Shown piece after piece: positions 11,041-22,600 of a stretch of 64,000 nt of DNA. The notes beneath the pieces were generated by a model that saw only the letters and a program-made list of their open reading frames with translations, was not told the DNA's origin and made no database searches. The position numbers and the translations under genes are program-made. Source of the DNA: Euptelea pleiosperma (Eukaryota > Streptophyta > Magnoliopsida > Ranunculales > Eupteleaceae); the NCBI GenBank assembly GCA_035048495.1, contig CM068542.1, positions 42,685,109 to 42,749,108 on the forward strand. The letters are read 5' to 3'. The first letter of the stretch is position 1, and every line of letters starts with the position of its first letter.

Positions 11041-13317
11041 AGAGCATTTATGTTTTAGGGTTGAGAGAAAGTCAAGTTGGGTACTGAAGGCGTGGGTGGT
11101 GGGTTGTTGGGGGGAGGGCTGGGCTTTGGATTAGGAGCCGATGATATGGGGAGGGTGTGGGGTGGGGGCTGGCCCCATCAGAGGAGTGCATGCGCGTTTG
11201 GTGAATTGGGAGTTGGGACCCACCACCTCCCGATCTCTCAGCCCTTTTGTGTTTGTCATGTTTTATTGTTTTATCCTTTGTCGGGTCTCTCGATCTCGTC
11301 TCCACTTACGTTGGGTTGAACCAACCTTTCCTTTTCTGATGTGGGGACGGGCACACACGCGAGTAGAGGGTGAGAGAGACTCCATTATACATCATGTGTC
11401 TGGTGTGTGGGGGCACCACCACCGACCATTAAAGGCGCTGATTAATGCTCTTTTGTGTTCACGTGAAGGATGAAAGCAGCTATACTCCGCAGTTAATGTT
11501 TTCCAGTTATGAACTTGCTGTGATATGGGGTCCACGGAGAGTGCTTTAGTTATTAAGCTTGTAACAAGTAAAGTGGACCCGGCTTGTATGCCATTATTGT
11601 GGGTTGTGTATTGTCTGTACTCTAGTAGCTGATATGTAAGCTGTGTGTGCGTGTTGACCGATGAGTGGTTGGATCCAGTCGTGGTGTTTTCTATGTATGT
11701 GTAATGTGTATGGACTTGGCTTGTGTGTTGGTTATTATTGTGGGCGTCTGTGTTGGGAAAACAATTTTGCTTCCCAAATAGTGAGTGCTTTTTCTCAGAA
11801 AAATCCCATCTTGAAAAGAGTGGATGCTGTACTCCCAACTCCCATACCATTGTTCAACACGTACCCACTTTAAACAAGGAGATGGGGAATTGAGTAAAAA
11901 ATTGGGTACGTGGCAAACAATAAGATGTGGGTGTTGGGCAAGTTGCCCAGTTCCCCGGAGTAGAGGATCCGAACTACTTCAAAATGCGGGTACTCTCTGA
12001 ACAAAACAAAGAATGCTTTTTTCAAACACCCCTTTTACCCAAAATCCCCTCATTTTTCCTATAAAATTACCCCCACAAGTCGATCAGGTCCTACAGTGCT
12101 GACCGTCATTGACTTGACCAATAAGAGAACGTGATTCTCGGTAAAATTGGAAGGACAAAACCTGGTTACAAGCCCAACAGCTAAGAAGGCAGTTGAGACG
12201 TGGCACCCATGGACGATCTCTACTACAGCACCAACTTACTTGATGAGCCGATGCAGTGCTTCATGACCTGACCAGTAGCTTTATTCGCCCGAGCAAAACC
12301 AGGATATTTTTGCCGTTTCAAAATTTTAATGAGACCCGCTCACGGTCTTTGCGTGGTCAATACTAGTCAACGCCGGTCAGCAACGGAAGACCTGTTAACA
12401 TGAAGAGTCAACGATTATGCGTGCAATTTAAAAAGTAGGGATGTATTGCAAATTACAGATTGGATTGGGGGGGGGGGGGTGGGGGTGTATGTCTAAAGAA
12501 TGTGATGAATGGTTGATTGCAGTGGGTGTTGTCTCCATGCATCTGTATTTACGTGGCATGCACGCATTTTATGGGATGTGAAAGCGATGTATTGTGATTC
12601 CTTTGGCCCAAGGACAACCCAAAGGCCCTAATCGAAAAAGAAGAAAAGAGGACATCCAACCCAATGGCTTTTCCTGTTAAGAGAGACGATCGATTGTATG
12701 ATAGTATAGTGCGCAATGATTGGATGTATAGAAAGAAAAACCAGAGTACGAGAAGTAGAAAAGTGGGGTGGGTTCTCTGCACACCCAGGAAATAAGTCAG
12801 GTTTTCTTACACATGGAACCTCAGCTGGCGCTCTCCACAACATGGATTCATGTTTTCCCACCTTCACTCTTTAGCTCTCCCCCTCTCCCTCTGTAACTTT
12901 CAGTCCCAAAAGAAACATTTTTCTCACCTTAAAAGGATAGCATGTTGCTATTTTTAAATTGGACAAAAATTGCAAAACAGACCTATGGGAGCTGAGACTT
13001 GCCACATGGGGAGACGGAGAATACGAAACACGTGGACCCTTTCTGCGCTACCAACCCCAGCTGCCAAGTGTAAGAACTTAACAGTAGAGACGTCTCATCG
13101 GTTTAGAAAACCATTTCCACCATTTCCCCGGATGTATTGTGTGGTCTGGATTTCTCAAACAAGCTGATTTTTGTTCGTCACCTCTGTCATCAAACAAACT
13201 GTCGGTGAGCAAATAGGGCAGCGGTGAATAACAAAAATCACTATACTTGACGGCTGACGCCTTCAGGTCTAGTGGTCTACCTTGTTGTATTCGACCTCAT
13301 ATATGGATTGTCGAGTT
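11041..13317. other. Intergenic, no gene seen
   Basis: G-rich stretch at 11080-11170, TGTG-rich DNA at 11640-11760, and a run of about 13 G at 12467-12479. The ORFs at 11392-11850 (minus) and 12970-13167 (plus) have no recognisable domain. No delimited transposon was found. Confidence 0.4.
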
Positions 13318-13322
13318 GAGTT

Positions 13323-13441
13323 TGTTAGTGGATGGTGTGTTTTTGCACATGTGTTGTATTGGCCTAATAACTCGTTGGTATACATAGTTGTTTCCCCTTT
13401 CCCTAACAAGTCAATCTTTTGGGGTAAATGATTTTTTAACA
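13323..13441 (+). repeat. TRIM 5' LTR
   Basis: Shares ttagtggatggtgtgtt, ttggcct and tcttttggggtaaatg with the copy at 13514-13634. Confidence 0.85.
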
Positions 13442-13513
13442 TGGTATCAAAGCCTTAAGGCCTAGTAGGTCGCAAGTTCAAGTCTTCAGTGGAGTGTATT
13501 CCCATTGAAGCAG

Positions 13514-13634
13514 TGTATTAGTGGATGGTGTGTTCCAACGCACGTGCTGTGTTGGCCTGACGACCCGTTGATACACATAATTATTTCGCCTTTCCCCTAC
13601 ATATCGATCTTTTGGGGTAAATGGTTGTTTAACA
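13514..13634 (+). repeat. TRIM 3' LTR
   Basis: Pairs with 13323-13441. The two differ at many sites (roughly 15-20%), so the insertion is not recent. The polypurine tract just upstream (ttgaagcag) is weak. Confidence 0.85.
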
Positions 13635-13639
13635 GAGTT

Positions 13640-14429
13640 CTCAACATGGAACGGTTTAGGTCTAGGTCTCAATGAAGAACTATAGCTGATCTAGTTATGC
13701 ATGGTTACAGTAGTCCTTCGAGTGATCAAGAATTAGGTATTGTGCCGAGGTCTTAGATTAAGAGCTCATGGAGAGAGAGAGAGTATTCAATTCTCCAATG
13801 TCCAACCCCTTCTGATCCTAAGGGTGGTCATATTTACATGTGATGGAGCTCGCTTCATCTTTATCAAACAGGGTGTCGGGTGGCTTCTCCATAACATTTT
13901 CGATGTGTCGGATTGGCCATCTCGATAAGCTCACTCAACATACGGTCAATATGTCGAATGACTTCTATATCGTAGAACATTTGTATGCTCAGAGCTTATG
14001 ATTATCTCTCCTTATATAACCTTGGGTAGGTAGGATATGTCACATCCCAAACATGGGTGTCAGTACTTACCTCCTTACAAGGGTCAAGCCAACCTAAGAG
14101 CCTAGCTCTTCTAAGGTCCCAAACCATCAAACCATTCATAGATAAGGAACTTGATAAGGTCGACAAGATATTTTTGGGCCAAAGCCTCTCAAATCGACCT
14201 AATATAATCAACCCGAGAAAATCATAGAATACGTATCAAATCGGATATATCAATATTCAAATCGTATCCAAAATGTATTGGAATATCAAAAATTATAAGA
14301 ATCCGAATCTGATATCCAAATTTTTTGGATAACATCCGATTATTCGAATTCAGAGATTAGAATTTTCGATAATCCATTGAGACCTGTATCCATAGAAGCC
14401 CAACCCAAAAAGCAATACTGCAATAAGCT
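13640..14429. other. Intergenic, no gene seen
   Basis: No supported ORF. Between 14235 and 14390 the motif atccgaat and its complement recur, suggesting another short-motif element that I could not delimit. Confidence 0.35.
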
Positions 14430-14770
14430 AGAAGCACCGGGTTTCCGCATTGCTAAACCCAAGCCCAATCTCAAGGTTATTAAAATACGGAGGTTCAAAT
14501 GTAGCTGAGCCTGGCATTTTGGCCCACGGCCCAGCCTGTCCAGCCTAATTTGGTCACCAACACACACCCTTACACCTTTTTTTTTATTTAAAAAACAAAA
14601 AATTGCACTTGGGTCAATTTGGCCCGGTCCAACAAGCCCAGCCCGACTTTCCTAGGCCCGACCCGAGTTCTGCACCCGTACAAGCCTCGGGCCGGTTACG
14701 GGCCTAGAACTTGGTCAGACCGACTTGAAACTGTAAACCCAGCCCGAGCCCGAGCCCGATGGGCCAAAAT
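14430..14770. mobile_element. hAT-like element (GGCCC/CCCGA type), approximate
   Basis: Dense repeats of ggcccg, cccgagcc and gggcc in both orientations, with ttggtcaccaacacacaccctta near 14551-14573 that, complemented, gives a taagggtgtg terminus. This resembles the common plant hAT-like repeats with GGGCCGGGC interiors. Ends and target duplication were not resolved. Confidence 0.4.
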
Positions 14771-16019
14771 GCCGCCCAGTTGAAGCAAAGAACCCCAAAA
14801 GTGGACCTCTAGAGGAACCTAGTGAGGTCGTTCCACACACCAAATATAAACTGACTCGACTGTTAGAATCACCCCACGAAAAATGATCAAATCCAACGGC
14901 CAGAAATAACCCATTTAGGCTATTTTCCTGAACATCCAAAGAGTGTGCCACGTGTCATTCGGGAGGGGAAAACAATTTTGAACATAAAAATATTTTTTCG
15001 GGGAAGCCTCTGTTATTTCACGAACCAGTGTCACCACAATGACACGCGGCTGAATAGAAGAAGAACGTTGGAACCAGCCTGTTTTGCTTAGAAATACTTC
15101 CAGATAAAGTGACCTAGGTAGGTTACCCGCAGGTTAGTTATGATCTCTCTGTTTCTCCTTTCTAATCTCTGTGGCTACACTTGAATGGTGTGGGTCTCGC
15201 AATCTATAATGCTTCATCGTTGCTTCGATCTTCAAAGCAACTTCTGTAATCTGTTTTATTCTCTTTTATTGATTCACCAAATTCTTTTTCTTCTATTAGG
15301 AGCTTTGTGACAGAGCAATCTTAGTTAGGTTGAGGCGTTTAGCTCGATTGTTCTTTAATCTGTATGTTTCTACATAATTTTTAAAATTTTTCTGATGAAA
15401 TCTTATAAGATGAGCTTCTTGTGATTGAGCTCAGTTTGTGTTTGTTATACAATGGGACTAAACCTATGTTGCATGGATTCTTGTAAACTGATGAAGTACC
15501 TGTGTCGAAATCCGACACAGACAGATTCTGGTGCGACATTTCTAAATTCTGTTTTTGTTTTCTCTTTCTTTGCAAGATACTGATGAACATTTTCCCTAGG
15601 TTATGCTTTCTACCTTTTACAGTTGAAATTTTGTATGCAACAATACAATGTTGAGTCCATGAATCCTATTTTTCAAGGTTTGCCAAATCAGACACTCCGC
15701 ACCCGTCTCAGACTCTAGCATCTGTACCTGTATCAATGCAGCGAAAGACTAAAGTAAACTATCATATATGGAGATCATTCAAGCAATATTCCCATGTGTG
15801 TTGGAAATGCCTCAATTTGACCTCATAAAAAACCAGTCTGAAAAATGGTCCTCCAAGCATTTGATGGGTCCCTCTTAGGCTATATGCTTTTCCGACCGAT
15901 CGAAATTGTAACCATCTGACTTGTCATTCTTTTGGATGGTCAAATTACAATCTATATAGTTTGAAGATCCCGTAGACCTGTTTCCTTGTTCTTGTTCGTG
16001 TTCTTAAGAAGGTATCCTT
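14771..16019. other. Intergenic; leader-like stretch at 15140-15400
   Basis: The segment 15140-15400 has the look of a plant 5' leader or intron (CT- and T-rich, aggttag-type joints), but no ATG with a recognisable protein follows. Motifs gtgtcg and gacac cluster at 15495-15720, like the element at 60742-61126. Confidence 0.35.
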
Positions 16020-16230
16020 ATATAGTTGTCATCATCATCATCATAAGCCTTATCCCAACGATATGGGGTTGATTACACGAATCATGTTCCTCATTCAACA
16101 ATGTATCAGGATTCATGATGGATATGGCAACGTTTTACACCATCTGCCAACCTGCTGTAACGCTCCTTCATCCGGGCTTGGGACCGGCGATGCAGTGTAA
16201 AAGCACTACACCGGCAAAGTTGCATCCAGG
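16020..16230. repeat. Dispersed-repeat signature
   Basis: gccttatcccaacgatatgg, followed by a gggcttgggaccgg segment, resembles phrases seen in dispersed plant retroelement fragments. The family was not identified and borders are approximate. Confidence 0.3.
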
Positions 16231-16358
16231 GCCGTCTCAATGCAAGTTGAGGCCTAAGGCGAAAACTCCATATGAGGCCTTTTTTATATTGAATATATTA
16301 TTATATATGGTATTAATTAAAAATTTAACTCAATCAAAAGCTACGAAAAAAAATTAGA

Positions 16359-16640
16359 TGCAGAGGACTCTCGTGGCCCTACATAGATCATTTTTGGGCC
16401 TAATGACTGCGTGGATGTTCAGCCCGCCTATTGGTGGATAAACACACTAAAAATCAGCTTGATTGATGATTTCCAGCCATTGGATTTACTACCCAAAAAA
16501 CATGCTTGAATCCAATGGCTTTAGTCAATCTTAAAAGGTACTAAAATCTATGGCTAGAGATAACCTATCAGGTTAAGGGGTGGGCTAAACATCCATGTGG
16601 TTAGTGGGTTGGGGCCTTCTCTCACCTGGGCTCAAGGCGA
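16359..16640. mobile_element. MITE family 2, copy A
   Basis: Left arm tgcagaggactct followed by gcgtggatgttcagcc; the right arm is complementary (ggctaaacatccatgtgg). Interior caaccattgg-type motifs match copies at 30882-31252 and 36590-37331. The left flank 16230-16358 is also shared, inverted, with 37332-37515, so an older and larger repeat unit exists. Confidence 0.55.
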
Positions 16641-16692
16641 CTGCCTTATTGGCCTTATGGTAGAGGCATGCCTGGTTGCATCATATAATAAA

Positions 16693-16852
16693 GGGTCAGG
16701 CTCAGGAGCCCCCCTTTTTCTGACCCCTCTTGGGAGTCGGACTCAGGAATACCAGCTCAGCACTATCACCCACCGTTGGATTCTCGGAATCCACTGCCCT
16801 GAGTCCGACTCTCAAGAGGGGTCAGAAAAGGGGGGTCCTCGGAGCCTGAGCC
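16693..16852. mobile_element. MULE-like MITE (160 bp)
   Basis: Exact 9-bp duplication tataataaa at 16684-16692 and 16853-16861. Termini gggtcaggctc and gagcctgagcc are inverted repeats, and the arms continue with ctgacccctctt and aagaggggtcag. A 9-bp duplication with long arms fits the Mutator superfamily. The centre holds ttggattctcggaatccac. Confidence 0.8.
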
Positions 16853-16861
16853 TATAATAAA

Positions 16862-17751
16862 TCTTTCAATCTTTTAAATAAATAAAAAAACCTGTTTAGT
16901 TAATAGCCTATTCATTATTGTGGTGGTGCTATAGGAAGTAAATGCTGAAGAAATAGCGGAAAGACTAATTGAGTATAATCTTGGCATGCTTAGGTTGTTA
17001 GGAGCTTGCTCGTATTTGATTACAATCTTTTATTCCTTATGTTTCTGTGAGCATGTCCATTAAGAAGCCCCTTATATTCCTTAGGAAGATTAATCAAGAT
17101 GAATCTCACACACACACACACACGCCTTTGGCTGTACATGAGGTGTAAACTTTTCTTTGGGCGTGCATGGAGCTTTTGTCCATCAAATTTGAGGATGGAG
17201 GTGCTTGGAAAGATCATAGTTTAGGTGGTACAGGGGACTTCTATGGATAACCTCGGAGCTTTTTGGCCTATTTCTTCTATGTTTGCTTTGGTAAGGGTGA
17301 GGGGGTTCACTCTGACTTCATTTAGTTGCTCAATCAGCTTCAAGGGTGGTTGTTTAAATTAGGCAGCTGAGAAGTTGCGTAGTCTGACACGAAATCAACT
17401 AGTCATAAACTTATTCTTTGTAAACTTCACTGAAGAAATGTGCTTTCTCCTTCAACATTTTCAGGTGGAGATATAGTTGTCTTGCGTTTCCCATGAGCCT
17501 ACCACTATTCATGTTCAACTGTTCAAGCACATACTCGTGTCTGCAGTTGGGTTCACATGTTTATGATCCTCAATAGCTATTATTGGAAGAAGCAAGTGGC
17601 AAGAAGCATCTTATTACAATGAACAAACTATTGGAGTATTGGGGCATTACTGTAATGGATGTTAGTATCAATGGTAAAACATGTTATGCTCTTTCTTTGA
17701 GGTTCATTATCTTTATGCCATTTGTTAAGTTTTTTTTTACTATATGATCAT
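16862..17751. other. Intergenic; one exon-like stretch
   Basis: After ggtgctatag (a possible acceptor ending at 16935), bases 16936-17022 read openly as EVNAEEIAERLIEYNLGMLR and on. No partner exon or family was recognised, so this may be chance or a gene fragment. A (CA)n run lies at 17107-17122. Confidence 0.3.
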
Positions 17752-17941
17752 TGTTAGTTATTATTATTTATGCATATGGGAATATATGTGGGATGTGTAA
17801 GGGTATTAATGTTATTACCCTTTCTTTTATGCTTTAATATAAAGGGGGATCGATTGGGGCAATACCACCTAATTCGATTATCCCATCCTTCCCACTATTC
17901 TTTTCTCTCTCTCTCTCATTTCTAAACCCTAGATCTTAACA
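17752..17941 (+). repeat. 5' LTR of copia B
   Basis: 190 bp. Shares atgctttaatataaa and caataccacctaattcgat with the 3' LTR. Apart from a length-variable CT/CTT tract, about 16 substitutions separate the two, so the insertion is fairly old. Confidence 0.9.
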
Positions 17942-18634
17942 TGGTATTAGACCATTGATCCTACATATATAGCGTTCACTTCTCTTCTATTTTCTCTTCT
18001 TTTTTATTCCTTCTTCTTCTTTCCCTCTTTTGTGGTGAATAAATAAATCTAGGGTTTTGTGAAAAACCCAGATCTTCTCTGTGTGTGGTGGTGGTTTCGA
18101 CCACAGGTTGTATGTGAGGTTGAGAAGGCCATAATGCAAAACTAATGAAGACCGTGGCTTTTGTTTGGTATTTGTGCGTGGTGTGTGAGAAGTTCTCCTA
18201 CAACTGAGAGAAGTCCTCTCAGGGCAAATCGTAGGGTTCAAAAGTGGGTAGATTGTTCTCAGATCAAGTTGATGTGTGTTAGTTGTGCCTCCATGGTAGA
18301 TCGCAGGTATCAGATGATGGGAGATTACTCTCCAGTCAAAATCGTAGGGTCCAGAATCTAAGAGATTCCTCTCTAACCAAAATCGCACTTGCTATTTGCA
18401 TGTTTTAAGCAAATTATAGGTCTTGTGGGTGGTTATCTGGCTTCCAGGATATCGCAGAGTGATTTTAGGAGTGGTTTGCTTTTGGTTTAGGATTTTTCTC
18501 TAGTGGAAAATCGTTAAAGGAGTTGTCCGAGAGGTCTGAATCTTGCTCGCGCTGTTCGCAGGTGGTTTAAATAAAAGGTTTGAATCCTGCTCGCGTTGGT
18601 ATTGTTTAGCTCTGTGATATTCTGGTGAGTAGTG

Positions 18635-19502
18635 ATGGATGATAAAAATAAGGTTGTAGTGCCAAGAGATTTCTTTATATCCATATGACTTCCATTAGAC
18701 TCAATGGAAGTAATTATGTTCCATGGGCTAAATATGTTGAAGTATTTCTCACAGCCAAAGGGAAAGTGAAATATTTGACTGAAGAAAAGCCAAAGTTTGA
18801 TGCCAGTAACATTTCATAGTGGGTGTAGGAGAATGCCCAAATCATGACTTGGTTGTGGAATAGTATGGATCCGAAAATTAACATTAATTTAATTTTTTTT
18901 AAATAGTGCTAAGGAGATCTGGGAACAAGTTTGGAAGTGCATTCTGGTGAGAATGACATCACAAGGACATATCAATTGGTTGAAGAATACTTCTCGTTGC
19001 AGTTGGGTGAGAAGCCACTTGCTGAGTATTATTCAGCTCTTCAAAGCATTCGGAATGAGTTGAATGTTTATCAGCCCCTTACATCTGATCTGGTAAAACA
19101 ACGTAAACAAAGAGAAGACTTTGAGTTGCTCAATCTCTCTTTGGAGTCCGACCAGAATATGAGCCAGTTCATGCTCAAATCTTGGGAAGCAGCAAACTTC
19201 CAAGTATGACTGAGATTTTTGCTTGTCTTCAGCGTGCGTCGATTTCGGAGATTAGTGTATCTACTGGAGACAAATCTACTCTTGTAATTAGTAGTGGTCG
19301 TGGTAGTCGTGGACGTGGCCGTGGTGGTGGTGGTGGTACAGGTGGCCGTGGAGACCAAGATTCATTTGGTGGTCGTGGACGAGGTCGTGGTGTACCTCAT
19401 TAAGTGTACTCACTGTGGTAAGGATGGTTACACAGTGGATCTTTGTTGGGATTTGCATGACAAACCTGCAAACTGGGCGAACCATGCATCATATAGTGAG
19501 TG
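18635..19502 (+). pseudogene. Copia B gag, broken
   Basis: Opens MDDKNK at 18635. Reading frames changed by shifts include the gag-like LNGSNYVPWAKYVEVFL and YYSALQSIRNELNVYQPL. An RGRGRG-rich tract precedes the zinc knuckle at 19404-19445, which reads CTHCGKDGYTVDLC. The expected His of the CX2CX4HX4C pattern is Tyr, so zinc binding would be impaired. At least two stops interrupt it. Confidence 0.8.
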
Positions 19503-19659
19503 AGAGTTTTACTCCTGGATCTGTATCGGTTACACCCACTCAGCCACTTATGCTAACTCGGAGGTGGTGACTATGTCGCGTGAAGATTACTCCAGTAATC
19601 TATTGCCACGTCTTCTAATACCGCCACCCTTGCGCACTCAGGTATTGCATGTCTTGCAT

Positions 19660-22600
19660 CTCAGGTATCTGGGTCTCCATTCCTGTGGGTTATTGACTCT
19701 GGAGCCTTAGATCACATGATCGAGACTCTAGGTGTGCTTTCTTTTATTTAGTACATTTCTTCTCCTTCACAGTATGTGACTTTGGCAGATGGCAAGACAT
19801 CTAACGTGTCTGTCCTAGGTCAAGCTTCTCCTAGTAATTTGTTTCCTTATCTTGTCTTGTATGTGCCTAAATTTCCTTTTATCCTTATGTCTATTAGTAA
19901 GCTTACAAATGCTTTGAATTGTTCAGTTACGTTTTATCCTCCACATTGTGTTTTTCAGGATGTCAAGACGAAGAAGGGGATTGGTGGAGGACGTGAGTCA
20001 GGTGGCCTATATTATCTTGATGGTGAGGGGGAGACTACAGCAGTCCAGACATCCTCGCTCACTCCGCACTATGGCATTGTCGTCTAGGACATCCCTTTTT
20101 GCGCTCTTTGAAGTTTATGGTTCCTTAAGTAGTGTATCTAGTTTAGATTGAGTCCTGTGAGTTGGGCAAACATCATAGAATTTCATTTCCATCTAGAATT
20201 GCTCTTCGGGTAGTTAAACCTTTTGTTTTAGTTCGTTCACATGTTTGGGGACCCATTCGAATTACTTCTAGTAATGGATTTAAATATTTTTTTAGTTTTG
20301 TGGATTACTTTTTTGCATGACTTAGCTATTTTTAATGAAAGATATATATGAATTATTCTTTATTTTTCAATTGTTTTATGCTGAAATTAAAACTCAAATT
20401 GGCGTGCCTATTCAAATGCTCCGTTCTGATAATGCTAAAGAATATGACTCATTGCCATTACATTCGTACGTAGCATCTCAGGGTATTGTTTATCAGACTT
20501 CTTGTTCTCACGCCCCACAACAAAATGGTATGGCTAAACCAAAGATGCGTCATCTTCTTGAGGTTCTTCGGGCTTTGTTATTCGAGATGAAAGTCCCAAA
20601 GGTGTACTGGAGTGATGTTGTTCTTACTGCATGTCATCTCATTAATCGCATGCCTATGTCTGTTCTTGATGGCCAGTCTCCATGTTCTGTTTTATTTCTT
20701 AGTAGTTCTTTATTCTCTCTTCCTTGCAATTTTGGATGTGTTGGCTTTGTTCAACGGTTGGGTTCGGGCGCTGATAAGCTTGATCCTGTAAGGAATATTT
20801 TCATATTCAATTTGGCAAAGATTCCGTTTGATATAAAAACATTTTTGTAACAGTTCCTACGAGCACAAGTGTAGCATGAAGATGTCGTGGTACGCATACT
20901 TCGTCAACTACGTGAAGACTAAAAGACAGAGACAGCAAGAATCAGACGGTTGACGACAGGTGTCATCCGAGTAACTGCCGATTTGTCAGTTAATGATCGT
21001 GTACGCTCGATTAGGAAGGTAAGTGACTTAGTGGCCATAGGAGTTGATTAAAATGAACAAAACATAATGGTCAGACTTAGTCATTGGACAGACCCGAGTC
21101 ATAGTCAATTTTATTGACTAGTGGGAAAGTCCAATCGATTGGAGACTACGAGGCAGAAACTTTCTGAGTACAATCGATTGGAGACTCTGTGTAATCGATT
21201 GGAGCCTTCGGGATAGAAAGTTATTAATGTCAAATCGATTGGAGAACCTTGTGCAATCGATTGGTGCTTTCGGAACAGAAAACTTATTGAGCCCAATCGA
21301 TTGGATACTTATTCCTAATCGATTGGACCTAGTGTACAATCGATTGGACCTTGAACAGAATCGGTTTTCTCAGATCCAAAATTCATGGTTCCATTATCCT
21401 ACGTTCCATATGACTCAGGGTCTTGGAATTCTATAAATAGAATCCTTCTATGCCTTCTCTAAAAACACACAGAGACACAGAGTGACTCAATCTTCAAGAG
21501 AGAGAAGCGAAGACTTTATTTATTAGAGTGTCCATTCGAAGAGCAAGAAGCTTGTTATCTTCTTGATCAAAGTCAAGAGCTTGATCCTTTACTCAGCCTA
21601 GGTTTTCCACTTCTATAGTCAACCTAGTAAGCCTGAGAGTACCAGTGTGACTCAACACCTTTTGAGCAACTTGGGGTTCAGGGTGTACTAAATTCTTCAC
21701 CTTCTGCAAAAGCGGGAGTGTTGAGAATTAAGATCGGAGGAGCCGATAGATGGTAGGTTTGGGGTGTACCAAACTGAACAAGCGGATAAGGCTTCTTGGC
21801 TGGAAGGGCGCGCGTGGATTCGTGGCGTTGATTCAGAGGATGTGGACGCATCGGCAGTAGGCCTTGGCTAAGGTTGGAAGCTGTATTTGCAACGATGCTG
21901 CATAGGTAACCTTTGTTTCATTTAACTTTTCAGTTAGTGATACTTTTCGTCTGGATGTGGTCCCGTGGTTTTTCCTTAGCTAAGGTTTCCACGTAAAAAT
22001 CTCTTGTCTTGTCCGATTGTTTGTTTGTATTCCGCAATCTATCTTGATTAGATCAAACGACAAAAAGACAATATACCATGAAGGTATATACTATGTAGGT
22101 ATAATTAATTTTAAATACCTAATCAACCCTCCCTTCTAGGTATATTGAGTTAAAGAGAACGGACCGGTGAAATTTCAGATCCCCGAGCAGTTAAGTGTGT
22201 TTTCTTGGGTTACTCTCGGACTCAGAAAGACTACCGGTGCTTTGACCTCGTTTCCCGTAAGAACTTTGTTTGTCCTGATGTTACATTTTTTTAGCATGTC
22301 CCTTTCTTTTCTGACGTGTGTCCACTTGTAGAGTTTGAGTCTCACCCGTTTTCGCTTGCAATTGAGATTAGTAGTTCTTCTTTTTGCAGGAGTTTGATGT
22401 GTCCGCTTTGACAGTGCCACCTCTTCATACATATGTTCGCCGTAAGCAAATTATCTCTTCTTTGCCAGACTCATGTCATCCACCATCTACTTCAGCGTCA
22501 ACAGATAAGGGTTTGCCTGAGTCATCTTCTGATCTTCCTATTGCTTTAGAAAAGGTACTCCGTACTCGTTCCTGTACACAACATCCTCTTTCTAACTTTG

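Larger units (their letters stand above)
13323..13634 (+). mobile_element. Complete TRIM retrotransposon (312 bp)
   Basis: Two direct terminal repeats (13323-13441, 119 bp; 13514-13634, 121 bp) start with TGT and end in TTAACA. They enclose only 72 bp. The primer-binding site tggtatcaaagcc, complementary to the initiator tRNA-Met end, begins at the base after the first LTR. The element is bounded by an exact GAGTT duplication (13318-13322 and 13635-13639). No coding capacity is present, so it must have been mobilised by another element's proteins. The LTRs are too short, and show no 5S-like box, to be called Cassandra. Confidence 0.88.

Noticed and set aside
11392..11850. 152-codon minus-strand ORF
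   Set aside because: Composition follows TGTG-rich DNA. Rich in H, N and T with no domain.
13442..13454. Primer-binding site of a large copia element
   Set aside because: The second LTR lies only 72 bp downstream with exact GAGTT duplications, so the element is a TRIM.
21130..21350. CRISPR-like or satellite array of AATCGATTGG
   Set aside because: Repeats are 10 bp, spacing is irregular, and the array lies in the U3 part of an LTR in a plant nuclear genome.
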